DNA of 64,000 nucleotides from Euclidia mi (lineage: Eukaryota; Arthropoda; Insecta; Lepidoptera; Erebidae), in NCBI GenBank assembly GCA_944739405.2, contig OX123182.2:37821598-37885597 (forward strand), given 5' to 3'. Below, in pieces: positions 55,871-64,000 of this stretch (within the stretch, counting starts at the first letter, position 1; the number at the start of each line of letters is the position of its first letter). A program made the position numbers and the translations under genes. The notes under the pieces were generated by a model, which saw only the letters and a list, made by a program, of their open reading frames with translations, did not search any database and was not told the origin of the DNA.

Positions 55871-56079
55871 ATCGATTTTAAACTTTCGCGATTTGTATAC
55901 ATCATACAAAATAAATTAGCGGGTCTTAATCGCGTACACTTAATTTATTTAAGGTATAAATAGTCTCTCCGCGACCACGCTCGGTGCAAGACGAGCGAAA
56001 CGTCGGAAACAAATAGGTATTTATACCTTAAATAAATTAAGTGTACGCGATTAAGACCCGCTAATTTATTTTGTATGAT
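55871..56079. repeat. Long inverted repeat with gcgaaacgtcgg motif (Penelope-like remnant?)
   Basis: About 65-base arms: 55901-55969 (atcatacaaaataaattagc ... aaggtataaata) and 56013-56079, exact mirror over nearly all positions. Between them a small stem cgctcg / cgagcg is followed by aaacgtcgg. GAAACGTCGG after a short stem recalls the hammerhead ribozymes in Penelope-like retroelement ends, but the CTGANGA half of the core is not present. Copies of ttttgaaagac flank the insert (55859 and 56080), consistent with target duplication. Confidence 0.5.
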
Positions 56080-56978
56080 TTTGAAAGACCACATATTATG
56101 GCATTTGCTGCCTAACGGTCTACCTGTATCATATTATATTGCTGGCCTTTTAATAGACTACATGTGAACAATTATGAAGGTGGTGGCACACATGTGAACC
56201 TTTATGGAGATAACAACATTTTTATACGACACACGTGAGCCTTGCAGAACTCTGCAGTATTATGGTACACATGAGAACCACCATGTAGGTCACAAATATA
56301 ATTTGGTTCACACAGATGTCCACCATTTTTTTTTATTATAACAAATTAATATTAATTAAAATATTTCATATAACGATAGTTTTATAAAATACTACAGTGT
56401 ATTCCTGTTACATTTTTTGTTTCATGTTACAAATGTAATGTAATAAAATGACTTCTAGTCTAACTTGATACCATAAAATAACAAACTAAGAAAATCGACT
56501 TTATTCCCCCTGCCAATTTTAAATGTTTTTAAAGTATTCAAAGCATTTCTTATGAGGCGCGTGAGATTTTAACAGTCAATATGTACATATTTCACAGTAA
56601 AGTTACATTCCCATATGGATAACACTGTTAGCATTTGTAAATACAGGTCCTTATTGCCACTTTTTAATATAAAATCCTCATTTTTAAATAGAGATAGAGT
56701 TTCTGCGACGACTATTTAATAGCTTTGTGATTTTATGATTATTAGCTTTGTTATAGCAATAGTTTAGAGTACGCGTGGTTTGAAAGCTGCTTCGTTCTGT
56801 TTTTGTAAGCATTTATTACTATTAAGCCTTTATAATTAGTCACTTGTTACTCATATATTACTCATTATAACTCACAAGGAGTCTTCTATGGCGCCAATAA
56901 TCAACTTTGAGTTCACGGGTACCTCTTATACTGCTGATATAACGCTATTATACAGCTTAATTTGTGCCCAAACTGGTC

Positions 56979-57016
56979 GTATAAGGGCTGTATAGCAAGC
57001 TATACAGCCCTTATAC
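56979..57016. repeat. Perfect hairpin, 18-base arms, 2-base loop
   Basis: gtataagggctgtatagc, loop aa, then its exact complement. Lies within the 1.5-kb inverted-repeat element. Confidence 0.9.
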
Positions 57017-57299
57017 AGCTAACTAGTACAGCTTGTAGAGTAAATGTGAACCATTACACAAACTCTATACAGCCCAAAATGCTACTTGGGTAATATTAGT
57101 AGGGATTAGCCAAGGCTGTTACAATAATTAGGTACTATTAGTTTGATTAAGTAAGAGAACTTTAAAAGCGAACGAAGTAATGACAGTGCATCATAATTAT
57201 GCTCCTTGATTATGTCAATGTATAATGTGACAGTACTGACAGATATGGCATATGCGCAGAAACTCAATTATTACAGCGCATGTGTTATTACTGTCAATA

Positions 57300-57495
57300 G
57301 GTAGGAGGTTTGTCCCTACAAACTTGGTCCCTCTCTAAAATCCCTCCCAGATTATTTTTTGCATTTTATTGTATCCTATATGTTTTTCCTGGTTCTGAGC
57401 TACCTCCCCACCAATTTTCAGCCAAATCGGTTCGGCCGTTCGTGAGTTATAAATAGTGTAACTAACACGACTTTCTTTTATATATATGTATAGAT
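57300..57495. repeat. Dispersed lepidopteran repeat fragment
   Basis: Contains tgagctacctccccaccaat, cagccaaatcggttcggccg and agttataaatagtgtaacta, then tatatatgtatag. The common word aaatcggttcggccgttcgtg indicates a dispersed non-coding repeat. Confidence 0.5.
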
Positions 57496-57782
57496 TCGTT
57501 AAAGTTAAGTAACAATAATTATAGTTGTATAACATTGAACCTACCCTGACCCGGAAATGGATTTGTTTAATGGTGTCACGCTGGTAATAAATTGGGAAGA
57601 TACTATAATAATATATGCCAGTAAATTTATGGGTGAGTGGTACTCTTTATTTACTATGGGTGATAGGGTGTCATCCTTGAAGTACGAGTACCGCCCTCAA
57701 CAAATAATAATATATTTTGTCTAAATGTTACGATTTATGTTCTTCTATGCTAATTTTTTTTTATGAATCCTAAATCTTAAAT

Positions 57783-58155
57783 ATACAGGCTGTCATAAGA
57801 CCCATCACCAAGCCGAAATCTACACGTTTTTGACATCATGCCATGTCATACTAAGCAAAAATAAAACTTGGGAAAAGACTTTTTTTAATTACTTTTTTCA
57901 GGGCGCTATAAAAATGCGCGCGTGCAATTTTAGAAATACCTATTAATCCATGGATGCATAGGACATCTATAGAACAGGTTGGCGGGGTAAATGCATCGAT
58001 TTTGTACCTAATTACAAAGATTCCATAGTAACTTTGAGCCTCAATATCTCCTGAACCAGTAATTTCCCAAGTATGTTGCCGAAGCTAAAAATATTCGTAA
58101 CGCTTGGTACAATATGGGGTTTCAGTTTTCGTTAAGGATCTTTTTACATGTATTA
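57783..58155. mobile_element. Small TACAGG-ended element, copy 2
   Basis: Same family as 41484-41872, with the same left flank (aaatatacaggctgtca) and interior words. The right end is lost: after aaggatctttttaca it runs into a SINE fragment (58155-58220, words ggcctaatctttctcg and cccagcagtgggacag). Confidence 0.65.
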
Positions 58156-58219
58156 CTATGGCCTAATCTTTCTCGTAATGAGAAGAAGCTTGACCCAGCA
58201 GTGGGACAGATTATAACTA

Positions 58220-60415
58220 CTAAGTACTATGATACATCGTTCCCGAGACCTCATGGACCCAGGCCATTTTAGTACCGCAGGTACACTAAGACGATCATAG
58301 ACATTAATATAAAAAAGGAAAAATAATTATTATAACAAAAAATCTAAACGTTCCTTTTTTGTTGCAAGGTTATTTGCCAACATTTTGAATTCATATTTCA
58401 ATTGCATTAATTTGTATTGCAGAGATAATATTTGACACAGAAATATCTCAATTCAATTAGTTCTGCAGAGTACCATCGTCTACAGGTTGATGTAAAAACA
58501 GCAAGAATATTATTTAAGCTAAAACGTTAAGATTACGAGCACGCTAGTCAAGCTTTACGCCTATATCCTGAAAAATGGTATTCAAGTCAAATTATTGTCC
58601 CAAACAGAATTGTTGTTTTTGAATGCTATTAATAGAATTACCTATTTCTGTTTAGAAATTGTCTTTAAAGTTCTTTAAACTTTATTCAAGATGTTTTTAG
58701 GCATATGTAAATGTTCAAGTATTCGCGCAATATACATTAGAACAACAATAAGTATCCATAACTAAATATGAAATACTGAATTTACTAAGTAGTAGGTACA
58801 AATGCATCGCATGATTCGATGGTCTTGGTTTGCAGTTGACAAGTAAGTACTACAAGTCCCTTTCTGAGTACCGTGCATGTAAATTTGCATATCATGCTGA
58901 TTGGTTAAGTGTTCAAGACGCAAAAGCGTGCTAAATAAAGAAACAAACTCACATTTATATAATCTTTATAACTCTTTATTTATGGGTCTTATTACAATAT
59001 AATTTCGCATAAACTGTGTATTTATAGAGCAGCCTGTATACAAATATCAAGTATTTCAAAGCAAATTCACTAGTACTAGAGCGATAGTTCTCCATCGAAG
59101 ATATTCATGATGCAATTAAATTATGCACGGTGTTGAGGGCAAGTTCAGATTGGTTCGATCAAATGTGGCCTACCTGTGTTTGCATTTCATTGGCAAATGG
59201 ACTCGGTTCTACTTGCCCGACTCTGTTTGCCAATTTCCACCTCAGTTTCTGATATAATTTCGATAATTATTATTACTAAGAGATATGAATGTGCGGAGAC
59301 TTACTTCAAGAATGTTGAATTTAAGTGTGATTATATTGGTACATCATCAAACAAGTTTTGAGACAAGTTAGAAGATATTCTATTATTTGGATTGTATAAG
59401 TTGTTTAGTAGTTAATATGACCACATCTTTGATCGATATGTGGTTCAAAACTATTTAAAAGATCTTATTTTGAAGCTGACTTTTTCTCTTTTTGGTGAAA
59501 TTTAAACAAATGTATTAATTAAAACATAAATTTTTTTTTGAATGATTACAACTTATTTTTTGTTAATATTCTAGGATAAACATAATTTATATTCGTTAGT
59601 TTCTAATTTTAAGACTTTACTAGAAATTTCTTAACAACTCAAATAACTGACTATTAAGTACAAAAATCTTTATAAGTACCTAATACATTTTCAATTGCGC
59701 TAGCTCTGACATTAGTTCCACAAGATGGTACACTAAAACGGGACGTGCGTGCCACTTGTCTAATTACAGTTCTTACTACAACATAGCACAAGTATTATAA
59801 GTTTAATCAGTTCACTTCGTAAAGTCCTCGTGGCACAGATAAGTTTGGATAAGTTGCGCGGCCGATGCTTTTTCGAAAGACGAAGTTAAATAAGTTTATT
59901 TTTTTACTGTTACTGTTCAATTCGAAATGGCAATTTCAAACAAATATTTGCGCGCTAATTATGTAATGGAGTTCATATTATTATAACAGCTGATAAACTA
60001 TTTTTGAAGCGTAATAGTCTATTAGACCTAATGTGATTTTTATGTCAATTAAATACTTTTATAAATTTTGGAACAACGTCCTCTGAGTGGAAAGCCAAAT
60101 AAAATCGCTATGTCATTTAATATAAAAGTTTAATGATCATTTGAAAATAGAATTTGAATCAGACCGAATAAAATTATATGAATTAATTATCTGTATTCTG
60201 GATGTCAGAATATAGCCGGAATAGAATTAGATTCATTTAGAGGCTCGCTTGCCGCCTGTGGTGCGCTCTGAATATTTGAGAATGGTTGAAAACAGCGCCA
60301 TACAGACACAATGCCTACATCATATACTCGGTATTGTGTTGTTTGAAGAAACAAACGGGTTATTTGTACGGAACATACAACTGAACAATATAAGCAAAAG
60401 CTCAAGCTCAATTTA
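58220..60415. other. Unannotated AT-rich stretch
   Basis: No gene recognised. Frames at 59176-59361 (+) and 60205-60411 (-) have no domain. Confidence 0.4.
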
Positions 60416-60417
60416 GG

Positions 60418-60595
60418 TGATCATCATCATCATCATCATATCAGCCAAACGACGTCCACTGCTGGACATAGGCCTCCCCCAAGGTTCTCCACACAGACCG
60501 GTCTTGAGCCGCCCGCATCCAACCGCCTCCCGCGATCTTGACGAGATCGTCGGTCTACCTTGCGGGGGGCCTACCTCTGCTGCGTCGTCCGGTAC
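60418..60595 (-). mobile_element. 3' end of an RTE-type LINE
   Basis: On the - strand, frames read GRPTI, then words equivalent to R-E-A-V-G-C-G-R-L-K-T-G-L-C-G-E-P-W-G-R-P, i.e. the usual C-terminal D-x-V-K-V-A-G-G-G-W-M-R-A-A-Q-D-R block shifted by an indel, ending at the SSGRRLA equivalent of QQWTSFG. A (TGATGA)n tail follows, seen as tcatcatcatcatcat at 60420-60437. Only the last 180 bases of the LINE remain. Confidence 0.7.
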
Positions 60596-61012
60596 AATTT
60601 AGGTGATAACACACCTAAATAAAATTGTATATTTCACTAAAGAAAACATAAAAAGACGCATCCAATACATTCAATTTTCACGTTAATGATCTTCAGAAAT
60701 ATGCTGATAATTCCGTTCATTGTTCTCAATACGTTCGAATAGTAGATTTTATTGAAAAGAGACCGTTGTATGCGATCCATGTTTTATTTGACTTGAATAT
60801 CTCAATATAGAATGTAACGCAGTATCACGTCTATAGCAATAAATTCAGTAATTGGAATAATTAATTAGGTTATCTGCTTGCAGTGGTGGGAAATTTATTA
60901 CTAGACTACTAGCCTCTGACTAATTACTAGCTTCTCTCGAATGAGTAACGATCGCGAATACTATTTTGATATTAAACAATGTAAGAACAAATAAATCTCA
61001 AAAATATTTTCC

Positions 61013-61016
61013 TTAA
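61013..61016. repeat. TTAA target duplication, left end of the piggyBac element
   Basis: TTAA directly precedes ccctctgta, the left terminal repeat. The matching TTAA is at 63873-63876. Confidence 0.85.
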
Positions 61017-61228
61017 CCCTCTGTAGCGCGGTGTAACATATCTGTGACAAACTGATTCTCTGCCTACCAAAATTCAAATATTTTATCAAACCAGTTTTGT
61101 GTTCATGTAACTTATCTGTAACAAACCGATGTATCGATTTATATAAGCATAAAAAATGTAGATGGCGTTTATGCCGCGTAACGGCTGTTGTTTGTCGACT
61201 GATGAGGTATATTTATAATTACCTACGT

Positions 61229-61640
61229 ACATACATACATACATAGTCTCACGCCTATAACCCCGAAGAGGTAGGCAGAGGTGTATTTCTACACCCACTT
61301 TCCGCCAGATATACTTTAGTCCCACGTAATAAGGGGCGAGCCTATTGCCATACCGGGCATATTTCCATACTCCGTGCTGCTACTGAGAATTTCGTGACAG
61401 AAAAAAACAATAAAATTGTCCGACCCAGGAATCGAACCCGGGACTTGCCGATCCCACGCGTACATTTATGCCGCGCGACCAACGAGGAAGTCGTATAGGG
61501 TTTGATGTCGAGTTTTCCGTCTCTACGCAAATATAGTATTTGCATCGTGTTATCCGTTAGTCGCCTCTTACGACACCCACGAGAAGATAGGTGGTGACAC
61601 TTGTATTCTATGCCGTCAACCACACGGCAATTACCTACGT
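61229..61640 (-). mobile_element. tRNA-derived SINE nested in the piggyBac element
   Basis: Flanked by the 12-base direct repeat aattacctacgt (61217-61228 and 61629-61640). The left tail is (acat)n then gtctcacgcctataaccccg, and the body has acacccactttccgccag and accgggcatatttccatac. The B box (gacccaggaatcgaacccgg on the + strand) is at about 61422-61441. It continues past the tRNA-like part with tatttgcatcgtgttatccg and tcgcctcttacgacacccac, so it carries extra sequence compared with the copy at 1515-1765. Confidence 0.75.
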
Positions 61641-61685
61641 GGTTTTGAAAAATCATAAAAAAATAGATAATCTGTGTGTTTTTAG

Positions 61686-62281
61686 CAGTGGTGGCGCTAG
61701 ACCATATGTGGACGTCGGCGACATCAAGTTCGCGAGGCCCTTTAAATCGATGGCGAGGCCCCGTTTATTTCGTAGTAAAAAAACCGTTAAAATTAAGTGA
61801 GCTAAATTATAAAATAACTAGAAGATGCCCGCGGTAACATCCGCGGTATTTAAGGCTATTGCCCAGCTCCCGTAGCTCATAGCGTGATGTTATATAGCCT
61901 ATAGCCTTCCTCGATAAATGGGCTATCTAACACTGAAAGAATTTTTGAAATCGGTCCAGTAGTTCCTGAGATTAGCGCGTTCAACCAAACAAACAAACTC
62001 TTCAGCTTTATATATTAGAATAATAAGATGTATGAATAAATAAATGACAATTCAAATATTTTCACCCGACACATCTTGTCACGCACGTGTTCGAAAATAA
62101 TTCAAGTCATTATCATCTGCTTAGCTTTTGCCCGGATTGTTCGGTGTCGGCTACCTAAGCCAGGATGATCGGCGAAATGAAATTAAGTATGTAACTTGTA
62201 AAACTCTTTGCGAGGCCCCCTCAGGCGCGAGGCCGTCGCGGTTGCGGTCGCCGACGTCGCCGACGCCTAGCGCCGCCACTG
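61686..62281. mobile_element. hAT-type MITE nested in the piggyBac element
   Basis: Terminal repeats cagtggtggcgctag (61686-61700) and ctagcgccgccactg (62267-62281) have one mismatch. They are flanked by a perfect 8-base duplication gtttttag (61678-61685 and 62282-62289). CAGTGG ends plus 8-base duplication are the hAT signature. The inner ends are rich in gcgaggcc and gtcggcgac words. At 61820-62030 it carries a common lepidopteran repeat (ttatatagcctatagccttc, aacaaacaaactcttcagct). Confidence 0.9.
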
Positions 62282-62469
62282 GTTTTTAGAAAATATACAA
62301 GGTAAGTACATTTACTTTGTAATATAATGTGTGTTTTTATGTTATTGAATACCTTCAATGAGTTTGGCTTTCTGTCGTGTTTGTAACAAAAATGTCACAT
62401 TGCCTAACGTGGGCAAGTTTTTCTTTGTGAAGGGGCTGATAAACTGATTCATTTGTTTTTCTTTTAAAA

Positions 62470-63728
62470 ATGACTTTTCAATCTCTTCGGGATGGCGATA
62501 TAGCCGAGGTGTTGAATATTTACGAAGACAGTCAAGATGGCATGTAAGATGACGACGACAGTGTTGCAGATCCAGATTATCAAGGTGAGAATGAGATGGC
62601 GCAAGTGAAGTTTTCTAGCGATAAAAATAAAGATACTGAAGTGAATATTGATGAGATAATTCATAGTTTAGAAACCAGTGAATCTGTTCCTACATCTTCT
62701 ACGGTAGTAGTCAACTAGATGGCAACCAACCCAATCAGCGGGACTTCTTGTAAAGCCAAAAAACTCAACCTGCGATGGAAGAAGCAAACTCTGCATTTGA
62801 ATGAACAACAGTTGCGTATTCTAGGAAATGACAACTTATCAACAGATATTTTAGAGCTTGTCACGCCAATTCAGATCTTTTTGTTTTCCAAGGATTTGAT
62901 TGATTTGTTGCAACACAAACTAATTTATATATTGTGCAAAAGGATCCCAATAATAGTTTTCGGGTTTCCACAACAGACATTCAGCAATTTATTGGTATAG
63001 TGTATATCATGTCTTTGATTCATCTTCCTCGAGTTATCAGTCGTTGGAATAGCACCATTGTAACTCCTTTAATTCAAGAGATAATGCCCGTAAAGATTTT
63101 TGAAAAGATTCGTCAATTTATATATTTCAATGATAATTCTCAAACTTGCCGATTATTTGATATACTGTTCAAACTTCGACCACTTGTTCAAAAATTGAAC
63201 CAACCCTTTTCCAAAGTTCCTTTTGAACAATATCTTTGCGTTGATGAACAAATATGCTCTACGAAAGCAAGATATAATTTGAAAAGGTATAATCCAAAAA
63301 AAACTCACAAATGGGGCCATAAGATTTACGTTCTTAGTGCAGTCTCTGTGTACGCAAGTACAAGATAAAACCCGAAACTGGTTCAGAAAATGTAATAGTG
63401 CCCAACGAATCTGATCTAGGCGCAATCAAATAGCAAATCAAGAAAATCGGCACAAGGGTGGACCCTTGGCCGTTTTTCTTGATGGGCCACTGGGCCACTG
63501 GAGGAACATGTTGAGCTGGAGCTCAACATGTTCCTCCAGTGGCAATCAGGCAAGATCAGACAGGACACTGGCCTGTTTGGTCAGAAAATAATACGCTGTA
63601 ATTAATATCCTAAATGCTTTGGTGTCTCACAAGCAATGTGCGAGAAATGTGGCGTTGCTATTTGTTACCATAAACACAAAAATTGTTTTAGACTATTTCA
63701 CCTATGTTACCCTTTTGATGCAGTGTGA
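62470..63728 (+). pseudogene. Broken piggyBac transposase
   Basis: ATG at 62470 opens an acidic N-terminal region (DGDIAEVLNIYEDSQDG), interrupted by in-frame stops at 62545-62547 and 62716-62718. A frameshift falls between about 62900 and 62940. From there FRVSTTDIQQFIGIVYIMSL, LRPLVQKLNQPFSKVPFEQY, CVDEQICSTKAR and PKKTHKWGHKIYVLSA match the DDE_Tnp_1_7 core, including the first catalytic Asp in VDEQ. A stop follows at 63366. The middle and later catalytic Asp regions are missing and replaced by palindromic sequence. The Cys-rich C-terminal finger survives: PKCFGVSQAMCEKCGVAICY followed by HKHKNC. It cannot be functional. Confidence 0.88.
63453..63542. repeat. Two hairpins with GG loops inside the piggyBac pseudogene
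   Basis: 63453-63468: 7-base arms caagggt / acccttg, loop gg. 63495-63542: perfect 23-base arms (ccactggaggaacatgttga gct and complement), loop gg. A short direct repeat gggccact precedes the second. They occupy the place where the transposase catalytic region should be. Confidence 0.9.
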
Positions 63729-63876
63729 CATTTCTGTCACACTCCCTGTAAGTCTGTTTATTTCACTTAAATTAAAAATGAGAGTTTTCCAGGAACACGT
63801 GTATTTTTATTACTTTTGATTAACATTTTTCACTTCTTATTTTTTAAATTTAGTATCTTGCATTACAGAGGGTTAA

Positions 63877-64000
63877 GTTCCTAGTTCCCGATGATTAGTA
63901 AATTAAATAATCTTTTATTTCGAGTAAACGTTTTTTGAAGTGCTTACGTCAATTTTAAATTTATCAATTAGTACAGATTTTATGTTGAATTAGAGCAGCT
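63877..64000. other. Flanking sequence to the right of the piggyBac element
   Basis: AT-rich; nothing recognised in the last 124 bases. Confidence 0.4.

Larger units (their letters stand above)
55614..57092. mobile_element. 1.5-kb element with 16-base perfect terminal inverted repeats
   Basis: The left end tacccaagtagcattt (55614-55629) is exactly mirrored by aaatgctacttgggta (57077-57092). The interior has no transposase. It does have a Penelope-like inverted repeat (55871-56079), several cacatgtgaacc-type words (56162-56300) and a perfect hairpin at 56979-57016. Probably a composite non-autonomous DNA transposon. Confidence 0.6.
61017..63872 (+). mobile_element. Complete but inactive piggyBac-family transposon
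   Basis: Ends ccctctgta (61017-61025) and tacagaggg (63864-63872) form perfect 9-base terminal repeats, each flanked by TTAA. Subterminal repeats gtaacatatctgtgacaaac / gtaacttatctgtaacaaac (61034 and 61107) and gtgacatttctgtcacac (63725) lie just inside. The element carries a broken transposase on the + strand (62470-63728) and two later insertions, a SINE (61229-61640) and a hAT-type MITE (61686-62281). Without them it would be about 1.8 kb. Confidence 0.85.

Overview
This window looks like nuclear DNA from a moth or butterfly (Lepidoptera). It is AT-rich and has long introns with GT-AG junctions. It is densely packed with repeats typical of lepidopteran genomes: tRNA-headed SINEs, RTE tails ending in TGATGA repeats, a BEL/Pao element with a tRNA-Tyr primer site, piggyBac and hAT remnants, and short non-autonomous elements. 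I see no prokaryotic features, no CRISPR array and no genuine tRNA or rRNA gene.

The only host protein gene I recognise is on the + strand: a FAM20C-like secretory-pathway protein kinase. Eight exons lie between 17120 and 26292. They share one reading frame, have matching splice phases and encode 410 residues up to the stop. The first exon or exons, which should carry the signal anchor, were not found. One internal exon expected from the family is also not found between 23610 and 24932.

Layout. 1-6350: SINEs, a broken 5' half of a BEL/Pao retrotransposon on the - strand, and two pairs of adjacent perfect hairpins. 6350-17100: mostly unannotated AT-rich DNA with small inverted-repeat elements and SINEs. 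17120-27540: the FAM20C-like gene and its probable 3' UTR. 27540-28140: 5' part of a dead LINE. 30500-51760: a large ancient segmental duplication. Copy A (about 30796-38500) and copy B (about 42071-51756) are in the same orientation. Each carries private insertions with clear target-site duplications. Several islands are almost identical between the copies, including 463 bases with no difference that contain a full TGACGTCA site. The 3.6 kb between the copies holds a six-copy 76-bp tandem array, a broken hAT gene and a small terminal-repeat element. 51757-53215: a dead LINE on the - strand. 53700-57100: minisatellite-bearing repeats, inverted-repeat elements and a Penelope-like inverted repeat. 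61017-63872: a complete but dead piggyBac element with TTAA ends, into which a SINE and a hAT-type MITE have inserted.

No pathway links these features. The kinase gene sits in a repeat-rich neighbourhood shaped by retroposition, cut-and-paste transposition, one kilobase-scale duplication and repeated fold-back events. The least explained signals are the conserved islands of the duplicated block, the recurrent near-loopless palindromes (four places with two hairpins side by side or close together), and the missing kinase exon. All identifications come from reading the sequence and remembered family knowledge; no search was run.
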